From contig CP070834.1 of NCBI GenBank assembly GCA_020341755.1, positions 1,051,537 to 1,084,794 of the forward strand: a DNA stretch of 33,258 nt. The letters run 5' to 3'. The position numbers were made by a program, and so were the translations under genes. This stretch comes from Caldifarciminota bacterium (GTDB lineage Bacteria; Hydrothermota; Tepidihabitantia; SM23-42). The notes below the pieces were generated by a model. That model was not told the DNA's origin. It did no database searches and worked only from the letters and a program-made list of their open reading frames with translations. Positions 8,601-16,875 of the stretch are shown here, piece by piece (position 1 is the stretch's first letter; every line of letters begins with the position of its first letter).

Positions 8601-8628
8601 ATTGTAAGTAAAAAATGGCTTTTGTCAA
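8601..8628 (-). promoter_or_regulatory. Likely guaA operon promoter
   Basis: Minus strand TTGACA (8623-8628), 16 bp, TACAAT (8601-8606), predicting a start near 8594 and a leader of about 90 bases before guaA. A second, poorer candidate lies inside that leader: TTGACC (8575-8580), 18 bp, TATAAT (8551-8556). Confidence 0.65.
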
Positions 8629-8652
8629 CGCCGCACAGGACATCACGGGCTC

Positions 8653-8680
8653 TTGATTTTTTTAAAATATGACGTATAAT
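8653..8680 (+). promoter_or_regulatory. Promoter of the UDP-GlcNAc dehydrogenase gene
   Basis: TTGATT (8653-8658), 16 bp, TATAAT (8675-8680). Transcription should begin near 8687, just before a GAGGAGAA Shine-Dalgarno (8691-8698) and the ATG at 8706. The -10 box covers the in-frame ATG at 8679, which argues against that earlier start. Confidence 0.7.
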
Positions 8681-8705
8681 GGTCGGTCAAGAGGAGAAGA
8701 ACATA

Positions 8706-10004
8706 ATGGAAACTTTGATAAAAAATAAAAAAGCCCTCGTCGGCATTATCGGACTCGGCTATGTGGGTCTTCCGATCGCCGTCAAGATCGCCCAGAAAGG
8801 CATGAAGGTAATGGGATTTGACATCAATGCGAAACGTGCAGCCCAGGTCAACCGAGGTTATTCATATATCGATGACGTGACCCGTGCTGAACTGAAAGCC
8901 GTCACTGCCAAAAAACGACTCGTCGCCACGACCAATTTCAATGGACTGAAAAAGTGCGATATCATCCTTATCTGCGTTCCGACACCGGTCGATAAGAACA
9001 AAGAACCCGATCTCGAGCCGGTACTCAACAGCACCTATGCCGTGCAAAAGAGGCTCAGAAAAGGACAGCTCATCATCCTGAAGAGTACCACCTATCCGGA
9101 AACCACCGAAGGAAAGATACTGCCGATCCTGCAGGAAACAGGATTGAAAGTAGGAAAGGATTTTTATCTTGCGTTCTGTCCCGAACGCATCGATCCGGGC
9201 AACAAGAAATTCACCGTGATAAACACACCCACGGTCATCGGAGGAGTGACCGCGAAATGCACCAGACTCGCGGCTCTTTTTTACCGTAATTTCGTCAGTC
9301 CGGTCTGTTCGGTGTCATCTCCCAGAATCGCCGAGATGACAAAACTGCTCGAGAACACCTTCAGGAACGTGAATATCGCCCTGATTAACGAGTTTGCCCA
9401 GCTCTGCGAGCGCATGGGCAACATCGATATCTGGGAGGTCATTGACGCCGCCAGTACAAAACCCTTTGGATTCATGCCGTTCTATCCCGGTCCTGGTGTC
9501 GGCGGTCACTGTATTCCCATCGACCCTTATTATCTCTCCTGGAAAGCGCGTGAATACGATTTTCACACGGTGTTCATCGAACTCTCGGCTCGCGTTAATG
9601 AAGACATGCCCTATTTCGTCGTCAACAAGACCATCGACGTCCTGAGTGCAGCAGGCGTATGCCCTGGCAAGGCAAAGGTTCTTCTTCTCGGAATGGCGTT
9701 TAAAAGAAATATTGGTGACCTGCGGGACAGTCCGGCCCTCAAGGTCTTTGAAATCATGCAAAAACGTATAAAAACAGTCCGGTACAATGATCCGCATGTA
9801 CCGAAATTGTACTTGCACGGAAAGACGATACGTTCAGTGCCGTGTACTGCTCGGCATCTGAAAAAATACGACCTCGTAGTCATTCTCACTAACCACTCAG
9901 CGTATGATTATGATATGATCGCCAAACACTCCAGGCTCATCATCGACACGCGCGGGGTCATAAAAAAGAAACTTCGAAAGGTAAAAAAACTGGGTGCTGG
10001 TTAA
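8706..10004 (+). CDS. Nucleotide sugar dehydrogenase, UDP-GlcNAc 6-dehydrogenase (WbpA) type
   Basis: 432 residues from the chosen start. It oxidises the C6 hydroxyl of a UDP-sugar to a carboxylate with two NAD+, supplying uronic acids for surface polysaccharide. The N-terminal Rossmann motif is GLGYVGLP (16-23). STTYPETTEGK and CPERIDPGN follow, and the catalytic Cys269 sits in GVGGHCIP. The PFYPGPGVGGHCIPIDPYY pattern is closer to WbpA/WecC-type UDP-GlcNAc or UDP-ManNAc dehydrogenases than to UDP-glucose dehydrogenases, but substrate cannot be fixed by eye. The start was chosen for its Shine-Dalgarno at 9-base spacing and because the upstream ATG lies in the -10 box. It is apparently monocistronic; no glycosyltransferases are next to it. 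Confidence 0.93.
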   Translation: METLIKNKKALVGIIGLGYVGLPIAVKIAQKGMKVMGFDINAKRAAQVNRGYSYIDDVTRAELKAVTAKKRLVATTNFNGLKKCDIILICVPTPVDKNKEPDLEPVLNSTYAVQKRLRKGQLIILKSTTYPETTEGKILPILQETGLKVGKDFYLAFCPERIDPGNKKFTVINTPTVIGGVTAKCTRLAALFYRNFVSPVCSVSSPRIAEMTKLLENTFRNVNIALINEFAQLCERMGNIDIWEVIDAASTKPFGFMPFYPGPGVGGHCIPIDPYYLSWKAREYDFHTVFIELSARVNEDMPYFVVNKTIDVLSAAGVCPGKAKVLLLGMAFKRNIGDLRDSPALKVFEIMQKRIKTVRYNDPHVPKLYLHGKTIRSVPCTARHLKKYDLVVILTNHSAYDYDMIAKHSRLIIDTRGVIKKKLRKVKKLGAG

Positions 10005-10148
10005 TACACGACCGTGAGGACATATTACTGATCGATCCTCCGGACTCCAACAACAGAATTGTTCCTGTATAAAGGCTTCCGGCCGCGACCCGCAGGTCGC
10101 GACCGGGAGGGGAAATGTTTCTAAATTTTAGACAGGGATAATAGTCTT
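10005..10148 (-). ncRNA. Candidate structured small RNA (unassigned)
   Basis: A perfect minus-strand promoter at 10155-10182 has no gene behind it. The predicted RNA from about 10148 leftward has no convincing ORF. It contains a small hairpin UCUAA-AAU-UUAGA, then a 12-pair GC-rich stem (10079-10106) capped by a C(UGCG)G loop of the UNCG class, then a possible AACAA/UUGUU hairpin and a GAGGA/UCCUC pairing. One stem pair is G-U in this orientation but A-C on the other strand, which favours the minus strand as the functional one. The 3' end is uncertain: a run of seven U on the minus strand (9982-9988) inside the dehydrogenase gene could end it. No known RNA family is recognised. Confidence 0.45.
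10079..10106 (-). repeat. GC-rich inverted repeat with UNCG-type loop
   Basis: On the minus strand CCGG-U-CGCGACC, loop UGCG, GGUCGCG-G-CCGG forms a 12-pair stem with one G-U pair. A UGCG loop closed by C-G belongs to the very stable UNCG tetraloop class. No T run follows on either strand, so it does not look like an intrinsic terminator. Confidence 0.7.
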
Positions 10149-10154
10149 CGGTTT

Positions 10155-10182
10155 ATTATAACAGATTTTCTAATTTTGTCAA
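10155..10182 (-). promoter_or_regulatory. Orphan consensus promoter driving the candidate RNA
   Basis: Minus strand TTGACA (10177-10182), 16 bp, TATAAT (10155-10160): a perfect match with the spacing used throughout this window. No ATG lies near the predicted start at about 10148, and nothing on the minus strand up to the dehydrogenase gene looks protein-coding. Confidence 0.7.
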
Positions 10183-10256
10183 GGGGGGTATAGTTACGGG
10201 AAGGCACAATCCACAAACTATTCTAAATATGGAGCATTACTGCCTTTACTACCCGG

Positions 10257-12701
10257 TTATGTATCGACGAACAGGTCCTGCTGTGTCAATTTGGCACGCT
10301 TCATACGGCGCATACTGAAAACCTCGCCCTCTTCAAAATCACGCAACACGGCTTTTGCCCGGTCGATAACCGATGCCGGTAATCCGGCAAGCCGCGCCAC
10401 CTGAATACCGTATGATTGATCGCTCGGTCCCGGACTCAGTTTGCGCAGGAATATTATCTCATCCCCCCATTCCTTGACCAGGAAATTATAATTTTTCACT
10501 CCCTTAACGAACCCGTCGATACGGGTTAATTCATGGAAATGGGTTGCAAAGAGCGTTCTCGGCTTCTTGTTCTGCCGCAGGTACTCGACTACTGCCCATG
10601 CCAGTGCCAGACCATCATAGGTCGATGTGCCCCTGCCAACCTCATCGAGAATGACCAGACTCCGTTCCGTCACGTTGTTAAGGATATTTGCCGTTTCCAT
10701 CATTTCGGCAAGGAAGGTACTCACCCCACGCGAAATATCATCGCTAGCTCCGATGCGGGTGAATATTTTATCGGCGATTCCTATCTGCGCCTGTTTCGCC
10801 GGCACAAAACTCCCGACCTGTGCCATGATCGTGATCAATGCGGTCTGCCTGAGGTACGTCGATTTACCGGACATATTGGGACCGGTGATTATGAGGATCT
10901 GATTTTCGTCCCGGTTCATGACGACATCGTTCGGTATATAGGATCCCTTCTCGAGGATCCTTTCCACGACCGGATGTCTCCCTTCACGTATGGAGATTTT
11001 CCCATCGGTCATGATGCCCGGTCGTACATAGTTACTTAGTACTGCGTTCTGAGCAAACCCTTGAAGTACATCGAGCAGAGCCAAAGCCCTCGTCGTATCG
11101 AGCAACGCGTCAACCTGCTCGGCGATTTCTTCACGCAGAGTATTGTACAAACTATGCTCAAGGTTCTGAATTTTTTCCTCTGCGCCGAGAATCTTCTGTT
11201 CGAATTCTTTTATCTCGGGAGTATAGAACCGCTCGGCATTAGTTAAAGTCTGTTTCCTCAGATAATGGGGTGGCACAAGATGAAGATTTGTTTTCGTCAC
11301 CTCTATGTAGTATCCGAAGACGGAATTATAACCGACTTTCAACGACGTGATGCCGGTCTTCTTACGCTCGCTGTGCTCGAAGTTCAAGAGCCATGTCTTG
11401 CCGCCGTGAGCGACCTTTCTCAATTCATCAAGCTCCGCCGAATACCCTTCACGGATCACACCGCCCTGTTCCAGGGCCGCCGGCGGTTCGTCAACGAGTG
11501 CTTTTTCGATCCTGCCGACGACGTCATCAAAGGTGTGGATTCGTTTGCAAAGACTCCCCACCACAGTGCTTTCGCACTCACCGATCAACTCCTTAACTTT
11601 GGGGTAGTATATGAGAGATTCTTTCAATGCCACCATTTCGCGCGGGAGTATCCTGCGGCATGCCAAACGAGCCGTGATGCGTTCGACATCTCGAATAGGT
11701 TTCAACACCTCCCGTAATTCCTGGCGGAGGAATTCCTTGTTTCTCAACTCGTCGACTCCGTCGAGTCGTTCCTCGATCGCATCGACCTCAACGAGAGGCT
11801 CCAGCAATTCGCGGCGCAATCTTCTCTTACCGAATGGCGTCATGCAGCTGTCCATTGCCCAAAGAAGTGTTCGTTCTTCATGACCGCCGGCACTCAGGAA
11901 TATCTCAAGGTTGCGGCGCGTGGCGGCATCGAGGTACAATGTTTCCCCGGTATCATACAGCACTACTCTGTTGATGTGCGACAGCATCGATTTCTGTGAT
12001 TCTTCGATGTAATACAAGAGGGCTCCGGCAGCGGCGAGCCCCCGTTTGGACTCCTCGACACCGAAACCGTCCATCGTAACCACCTTGAAATGATCGGTCA
12101 GTTTCTTGTAGGCAATTTCATAAATAAAATGATACCCATCGAGATACGTTAGCGGTATATCGGTTTCCACGTGTATGCCCTCAGGGATAACGATCTCCCT
12201 GACCTCTTTACGCATAAGCGTTTCTTGCAGCTGCGCCATCGCCAACTCACCGCACGAGAACTCACCGGTCGTCACATCGCAGAAAGCGATCCCCACGTGC
12301 TGTTCATCAGGCAGACAGGCTGCTACACACAGCGACTTCTTCTCGTCGAGCAGTGAAGTCCTCAGTATTGTTCCGGGCGTGATCACTTCAACAACGTCCC
12401 GTGCCACCAATTTTTTACCTTTACTTGCCGGTTCCAGCTGTTCACATATGGCGATCTTCAAACCACGTTTTACGAGTTTCGCAATATAACTGTCGGCTGC
12501 CTTGACCGGTACGCCGGCGAGCGGGACCTTCGTCCCCTTCTGAATGGTTTTTGCAGTAAGGGTGATACCCAGATACGTACTCGCTACCTTGGCATCATCA
12601 TAGTAGAATTCATAAAAGTCCCCAACACGAAATAAAAGAAGCGTGTCTTTGTATTTGTTCTTTATCTGTTGGTATTGTTCAAGGAGCGGTGTCAGCTGCA
12701 T
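10257..12701 (-). CDS. mutS: DNA mismatch repair protein MutS
   Basis: 814 residues, a little shorter than the E. coli protein. It recognises mismatches and small loops and signals repair through MutL. The mismatch-binding domain has GDFYEFYYDDA with the Phe29-x-Glu31 pair. The ABC-type ATPase has Walker A GPNMSGKS (607-614), VILDEVGRGTSTYDG as Walker B and signature region, and the FATHFHEL switch. The last residues contain QQDLF (807-811), which fits a sliding-clamp binding motif placed almost at the C-terminus. The start has only a weak upstream GTAGGG, and no clear promoter is seen in the 102-base gap before it. It may be read through from the lapA-lapB-SPOR transcript. No mutL is in the window. 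Confidence 0.97.
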   Translation of the reverse strand: MQLTPLLEQYQQIKNKYKDTLLLFRVGDFYEFYYDDAKVASTYLGITLTAKTIQKGTKVPLAGVPVKAADSYIAKLVKRGLKIAICEQLEPASKGKKLVARDVVEVITPGTILRTSLLDEKKSLCVAACLPDEQHVGIAFCDVTTGEFSCGELAMAQLQETLMRKEVREIVIPEGIHVETDIPLTYLDGYHFIYEIAYKKLTDHFKVVTMDGFGVEESKRGLAAAGALLYYIEESQKSMLSHINRVVLYDTGETLYLDAATRRNLEIFLSAGGHEERTLLWAMDSCMTPFGKRRLRRELLEPLVEVDAIEERLDGVDELRNKEFLRQELREVLKPIRDVERITARLACRRILPREMVALKESLIYYPKVKELIGECESTVVGSLCKRIHTFDDVVGRIEKALVDEPPAALEQGGVIREGYSAELDELRKVAHGGKTWLLNFEHSERKKTGITSLKVGYNSVFGYYIEVTKTNLHLVPPHYLRKQTLTNAERFYTPEIKEFEQKILGAEEKIQNLEHSLYNTLREEIAEQVDALLDTTRALALLDVLQGFAQNAVLSNYVRPGIMTDGKISIREGRHPVVERILEKGSYIPNDVVMNRDENQILIITGPNMSGKSTYLRQTALITIMAQVGSFVPAKQAQIGIADKIFTRIGASDDISRGVSTFLAEMMETANILNNVTERSLVILDEVGRGTSTYDGLALAWAVVEYLRQNKKPRTLFATHFHELTRIDGFVKGVKNYNFLVKEWGDEIIFLRKLSPGPSDQSYGIQVARLAGLPASVIDRAKAVLRDFEEGEVFSMRRMKRAKLTQQDLFVDT

Positions 12702-12803
12702 CGCAGCCCTACCGTATGATAACTAATTTCTATTGAATGAAACAGCGACCGTCGTGAATATTCTTGAAGGGATTCTATACTAATGCACTCTCGTGTACCA
12801 GCA

Positions 12804-13574
12804 TCAGTTACTCTTGACGACATTCCCTTTTATACCGAGTGCATCAAGCTTAAGAGAGAAAGTGTCTGCATCTTCCCGCGATGCGAATTTTCCCACCCAC
12901 ACGCGGAAATAGGTATTGCCTTTGACAAACGCCTCGACTACCTGGACATCGAAGCCCTGGCTGCGGATCTCTCCCGCAAACGTCTCTGCATTATTTTTAT
13001 CACGGTATGAACCTACTTGTACGGTGAAATACGACTGGCCCACCGCTGGTTCAGACCCCGGGATGACCCGCAGCGTACGCTCGCTCCATACCGATTTCGG
13101 ATACGCCGTGCGCAGCTCCTGGAGTATCCGGGTGCCTTCTTCTTTTTTTCCACTGCTGATGTATGAAACGCCGAGCCAGAACAGCACCTCGTCCTTTACC
13201 CCGGTATCAGGGAACGTTCGCAGTAGCTGGTTGAGGGTGATAATCGTGTTATTGAAATCCTTGCGCGCGAAATGTATTTTCGCAATCTCAAGGTGAGCAA
13301 CATCAGCATAGCGCGACTGGGGATATTTCGTAATCACCTTCCGGTAAAAAGAAATAGCAGAATCTGGTGCGAGAGATAGTCTCCCCAGATAGTAGTATGC
13401 CTCCGCGATACGGGGGTTGTTTTCATCCTTGACGACCTCGTTGAAGATCACCCGTGAACGCTCGAAATGATACGAATTGAATAACCGTATCGCTTCATCG
13501 ATATCCTGCCCGATGAGGGTAACGGTTATGAGAGCGACGGCAGCAAGGATTCTAGGGAACCGCACTTTGGACAT
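12804..13574 (-). CDS. TPR and SPOR domain periplasmic protein
   Basis: 256 residues. A signal peptide (about 1-22) precedes TPR-like helical repeats: DEAIRLFNSYHFERSRVIF, then blocks with AEAYYYLGRL, DVAHLEIAKIHFARKDF and DEVLFWLGVSYISSGK. A C-terminal SPOR domain follows (about 183-254), beginning YFTVQVGSYRDKNNAETFA. SPOR domains bind denuded glycan strands of septal peptidoglycan and CpoB-like TPR proteins coordinate envelope constriction, so a role in cell-wall turnover or division is likely. The ATG lies 49 bases inside the upstream lapB-like gene and has no good Shine-Dalgarno, suggesting translational coupling; a later start would remove the signal peptide. Confidence 0.85.
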   Translation of the reverse strand: MSKVRFPRILAAVALITVTLIGQDIDEAIRLFNSYHFERSRVIFNEVVKDENNPRIAEAYYYLGRLSLAPDSAISFYRKVITKYPQSRYADVAHLEIAKIHFARKDFNNTIITLNQLLRTFPDTGVKDEVLFWLGVSYISSGKKEEGTRILQELRTAYPKSVWSERTLRVIPGSEPAVGQSYFTVQVGSYRDKNNAETFAGEIRSQGFDVQVVEAFVKGNTYFRVWVGKFASREDADTFSLKLDALGIKGNVVKSN

Positions 13575-14659
13575 AATAATGAAAATTTCGATATACTGTG
13601 GCCGCAGTTACTGCACGTGAGGTTTTTCTGGTATACGGCCCGTTCAACCTGAATCACGGTATCGATCACCTGATTATCGTCGACCGACATCCTGATCTGA
13701 CGGAGTTTTGGTAATATGCTCTCGGGGAATACATCAGTGAGCTTACGGTATATTTCCTGCATCTGTTCCTTGTCATTCTTCTTTTCGTACAGGTTAGCGA
13801 GTGCTACTCCTACGGTGAAATTTTTCGGATCATCAGTGAATATCTGCTCATAGATCGGGAATATTTCATCGAACAAATCGAGTTCATACATCACCTTCTC
13901 GAATGCATTAATGATCATGAATGCATGCTGCGGATGTAATCTCATGATCTTACCGTAATATTCCCGGGCTCTTTTCAAATCACCCTTTTGCTCATAATAC
14001 TTGCCGAAATAATACAACGCAGAAAGCGAATCGGGTGATATCCTCAACGCTTTCTTCAACAGGTTCACTGCCTCCTTTTCCTCTTCGGGTTCGACGTCGG
14101 GCATGGTGCGTAGTTTATTATGGGCTAGAGCGGCATAGTAGTATGCGTGACGCCTGTCAGATTTCTTCTTGAAATGCCCCTCTTCGTATAAGGCAATACA
14201 GTCACCGTAACTCTCCATGTCTTCGTAGATCTTAAGTATGAGCTCACGCGCGCGTGTGTCTTTCTTGTCGATTTTAAGAATTTCCTTCAGGAATGCAACC
14301 GCCTTGTTATGGCGACTCATGGCAAAGAGGTCTTCGACAAGGGCATAGTATATCCTTTTTTCCTCATGTTTTTTTAATGTGGGCCGGACGGTCAGGGACT
14401 GATGGATCTGTATCGCCCGTGATACATCTCCCTTCTTCCGGTAAAGATCACCAAGGCGGACGTATGCATCAACGAGATCGCTATCAGTATTCACTGCCTC
14501 CTGTAATTTCTTCATAGCAACAGAATCGTTTTTCTCGAGTAACGCAACCAGTCCCTCAATGTAGGGAGTGTATCCGGCGGCTCTATCCCGGCGCCGATAC
14601 AGATACAGGACGAGCACCAGGGCACTAAGGGCGATGATGAGAATGATCAATACCATCAT
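13526..14659 (-). CDS. lapB: LapB/YciM-like TPR protein with C-terminal zinc ribbon
   Basis: 377 residues, near the E. coli LapB length (389). An N-terminal anchor (about 2-20) is followed by RRRDRAAGYTPYIEGLVALL, then a long series of TPR repeats from about 35 to 340. It ends in a rubredoxin-like CxxC-x(n)-CxxC ribbon (CSNCGH and CPKCGS) in the last 30 residues. In proteobacteria LapB adapts FtsH to degrade LpxC and sets the LPS level. The same order, lapA then lapB, is seen here with a four-base ATGA overlap, supporting the assignment outside that phylum. No lpxC or ftsH is visible. Its 3' end overlaps the SPOR gene by 49 bases. Confidence 0.88.
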   Translation of the reverse strand: MMVLIILIIALSALVLVLYLYRRRDRAAGYTPYIEGLVALLEKNDSVAMKKLQEAVNTDSDLVDAYVRLGDLYRKKGDVSRAIQIHQSLTVRPTLKKHEEKRIYYALVEDLFAMSRHNKAVAFLKEILKIDKKDTRARELILKIYEDMESYGDCIALYEEGHFKKKSDRRHAYYYAALAHNKLRTMPDVEPEEEKEAVNLLKKALRISPDSLSALYYFGKYYEQKGDLKRAREYYGKIMRLHPQHAFMIINAFEKVMYELDLFDEIFPIYEQIFTDDPKNFTVGVALANLYEKKNDKEQMQEIYRKLTDVFPESILPKLRQIRMSVDDNQVIDTVIQVERAVYQKNLTCSNCGHSISKFSLLCPKCGSLESLLPSLS

Positions 14660-14952
14660 TGTTCGTCCTCGAACGGAAGGTTCCTCAGGGCGGTCAACTC
14701 CTTCCGAAGATTCTTATTTTCTCTACGCAATCGGTACAATAAGGTCCGCAGCGCAATTTCGTCAGCAAGGGCGAGCACGAGGACAAAAACCATGCCAGCG
14801 ATGAACGAGTATATACACACCATTGCCAGGGGAAGATTGGAGACCTTATAGCCGAAAAGATCGACCGTAACCTGCAGGTCATTGTTTAGTACCCAGAATC
14901 CTATCATAAAACCAATGATTATGATGAAGAATATCAATCCAACAAACCGCAT
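14656..14952 (-). CDS. lapA: LapA-like small inner membrane protein (DUF1049)
   Basis: 98 residues with two hydrophobic segments (about 4-22 and 40-62), then a charged coiled-coil-like tail (about 74-92). The VDLFGYKVSNLPLAMVCIYSF region between and into the second helix matches the LapA domain pattern. In E. coli LapA partners LapB in controlling LPS synthesis. AGGAGG lies five bases before the ATG, and a TTGACA/TACTAT promoter (14968-14995) gives a short leader, so this is the first gene of lapA-lapB-SPOR. Small size leaves some doubt, but context makes the call firm. Confidence 0.85.
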   Translation of the reverse strand: MRFVGLIFFIIIIGFMIGFWVLNNDLQVTVDLFGYKVSNLPLAMVCIYSFIAGMVFVLVLALADEIALRTLLYRLRRENKNLRKELTALRNLPFEDEQ

Positions 14953-14967
14953 CGAACCTCCTTGTTA

Positions 14968-14995
14968 ATAGTATATAGAATATCTTTTTTGTCAA
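14968..14995 (-). promoter_or_regulatory. lapA operon promoter
   Basis: Minus strand TTGACA (14990-14995), 16 bp, TACTAT (14968-14973). A leader of roughly 10 bases holds AGGAGG before the ATG at 14952, just long enough for a Shine-Dalgarno. It is divergent from the promoter at 15016-15043. Confidence 0.7.
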
Positions 14996-15015
14996 GGCAA
15001 TCTTCCCCTGGAGAA

Positions 15016-15043
15016 TTGACAGAGCATATTATTCCCCTATAAT
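15016..15043 (+). promoter_or_regulatory. Perfect consensus promoter predicting leaderless nucleotidyltransferase mRNA
   Basis: TTGACA (15016-15021), 16 bp, TATAAT (15038-15043), with both hexamers perfect. Five bases separate the -10 box from ATGATG at 15049, so the start codon should be at the very 5' end of the mRNA. Confidence 0.8.
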
Positions 15044-15048
15044 TACCC

Positions 15049-15840
15049 ATGATGCCGGAGAACAGAGAATTCGTTGGCTTGAAAAAACACACTCACGATG
15101 ACCGTACGAAGATCATCAGAAACGGTATCGTTCCCGTGCTTACACAAGAACTCGGCGATAACCTCATCGCCATCGCTGCTGACGGCAGTTACGCACGAAA
15201 CGAGGATGCAGAATACAGCGATCTTGAGTTGATGATCTTTGTCAAAGACAAGAAGGATCTACCGTTCGGCTTCAGCCGTATCGTCGACGGCATGCTCATC
15301 GAGGGAATATATATAACTGAGGACGAATATTACCGGACCGTGATAGAACCGAATCCCGAATGGTTTATATCGGGTTCTGATACATTACACGCGATCACCA
15401 ACCCGCAGTATATCGAGAAGATCAAATGTTACAAAGTCGAAGACCTTACGGAGAAATGCCGTGCCTATGTACATGAAATGCTGCCCGAAATGCAGGAAAG
15501 TTTTGCCAAACTCTTTATGGCGATCGACCGGAAGAACATAGAGAATATCTTCCCGATACTCTTCTATGCCCTGCACAGCGTTCTGAAACTCATGGCCTTC
15601 ATCAACAGAATACCGTATAAAACGCTCGGGTCGTTCATTACGCAATCACGTATGTTCAAGAACAAACCAGCAGGATTCGATGATTTTCTGGATGTCATTG
15701 TGGACGGAACCTACCGCGATCTTCCCCTGTTAAAACAGCGCAGTGCTGTTTTGTATGCCGACATCGAGGCATATCTTGAAAAGGTAGAAAAAGCACCGTT
15801 GTACGACGGCGACCTGTCCACGATCACGAAAAGAAAATAA
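15049..15840 (+). CDS. Nucleotidyltransferase of the kanamycin nucleotidyltransferase (ANT(4')-like) type
   Basis: 263 residues. The Pol beta-type core is clear: GSYARNEDAEYSDLELM with the GS motif at 46-47 and the acidic pair Asp58/Glu60, and Glu85 in MLIEGIYIT as a candidate third acidic residue. The C-terminal helical half (about 150-250) resembles the KNTase C-terminal domain. KNTases transfer AMP to aminoglycosides; in environmental genomes such proteins may act on other substrates, so resistance should not be assumed. It begins a plus-strand run with an SPFH protein 27 bases on and a degenerate cyclase domain after that. It is predicted leaderless from a perfect promoter, which suggests steady strong transcription. 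Confidence 0.82.
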   Translation: MMPENREFVGLKKHTHDDRTKIIRNGIVPVLTQELGDNLIAIAADGSYARNEDAEYSDLELMIFVKDKKDLPFGFSRIVDGMLIEGIYITEDEYYRTVIEPNPEWFISGSDTLHAITNPQYIEKIKCYKVEDLTEKCRAYVHEMLPEMQESFAKLFMAIDRKNIENIFPILFYALHSVLKLMAFINRIPYKTLGSFITQSRMFKNKPAGFDDFLDVIVDGTYRDLPLLKQRSAVLYADIEAYLEKVEKAPLYDGDLSTITKRK

Positions 15841-15867
15841 CTATGGAACCATAAAAAGGAGGTTTGC

Positions 15868-16809
15868 ATGTTCATTTTAGGTTTACTCATCCTTATCGCC
15901 CTGTTCATTTTTCGGGCAACCTATAAGATCAGTCCCGAGGATCTCCGGATCCAGGACAAATTGAAGATCCGCACATTCACAACCCTCGGTGCGGCAGCAC
16001 TTGCTGCCATCATGATCATCGGATCCCTGCTGCGCATCGTACCGGCGGGCAATGTCGGCGTGCAGGTACTGTTCGGCAAAGTACTGACCAATGCGACGCT
16101 CAGCGAGGGGCTCAATATCGTCAATCCCTTTGTCGATCTTGAGATCATGACCATCAGAACCCAGGCATATACGATGTCGATCGCTGCCGAAGAGGGTCAG
16201 CGCTACGGCGATGATGCCATCACGTCGCTCACCAAAGACGGACTGGAGGTCGCCATGGACCTCACCGTGTGGTATCACCTGGATGCAGCCGAGGCTGCCA
16301 ATGTCTTTCAGAAGATCGGCAAGGATTATATGGATAAGATCGTGCGACCGGCAGCACGTACCGCCATCAGGAACACGACCGTGAAGTACAATGCGGTCGA
16401 GATCTACTCGGAAAAACGGGAAGAGGTTCAGAACGACATCACCACGACGCTGAACCGGGATTTCACGGACCGCGGCATTATCCTGGAAAAAGTCCTGCTC
16501 AGGAACATCAAACTACCGGTAAAGGTCAAGAACGCCATCGAAGCCAAGCTCGAGGCAGAGCAGGATGCCCAGAAAATGGAATTCGTGCTCCTGAAGGAGA
16601 CCAAGGAAGCCGACCGGAAAAAGATCGAGGCAGCCGGTATTGCCGAGGCTCAGCGGATTATCGCGCAGTCGCTCATTGGCGAGCGCGGACGTGCGTATCT
16701 GTCATGGAAATATCTCGAGAACCTGCAGAACCTGTACACGTCGCCGAACAATACCGTAGTCATCTCGCCATACGATAAGAATTTCATACCGCTGCTCCAG
16801 ATCAAGTGA
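15868..16809 (+). CDS. SPFH/Band 7 (prohibitin-like) membrane protein
   Basis: 313 residues. Two N-terminal hydrophobic segments (about 1-18 and 38-58) come before the SPFH domain (about 55-235), which starts RIVPAGNVGVQVLFGKV and contains GLEVAMDLTVWYHLD and DRGIILEKVLLRNIKLP. A helical stretch rich in Glu, Lys and Ala (about 215-265) should form a coiled coil for ring assembly. Prohibitin-like proteins form large membrane cages that organise microdomains and control proteases such as FtsH. AAGGAGG lies five bases before the ATG, so translation is ordinary, probably on the transcript begun at the upstream nucleotidyltransferase. Confidence 0.92.
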   Translation: MFILGLLILIALFIFRATYKISPEDLRIQDKLKIRTFTTLGAAALAAIMIIGSLLRIVPAGNVGVQVLFGKVLTNATLSEGLNIVNPFVDLEIMTIRTQAYTMSIAAEEGQRYGDDAITSLTKDGLEVAMDLTVWYHLDAAEAANVFQKIGKDYMDKIVRPAARTAIRNTTVKYNAVEIYSEKREEVQNDITTTLNRDFTDRGIILEKVLLRNIKLPVKVKNAIEAKLEAEQDAQKMEFVLLKETKEADRKKIEAAGIAEAQRIIAQSLIGERGRAYLSWKYLENLQNLYTSPNNTVVISPYDKNFIPLLQIK

Positions 16810-16875
16810 TCGCGGTTCTATCTGCAGCGCTGTTCGACCTGAAAACATCTGCATGAAGACGTCACGGTTACTGTC

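Noticed and set aside
8679-8705. Earlier ATG for the UDP-GlcNAc dehydrogenase
   Set aside because: It lies within the -10 box, so it would not be in the transcript, and it lacks a Shine-Dalgarno; the ATG at 8706 has both.
10079-10106. Intrinsic terminator of the dehydrogenase gene or mutS
   Set aside because: The stem is strong, but no T run follows on either strand and a promoter points toward it.
15049-15840. Aminoglycoside resistance gene
   Set aside because: The fold matches KNTase, but the substrate-binding residues cannot be verified by eye and nothing around it suggests a resistance cassette, so only the family is assigned.
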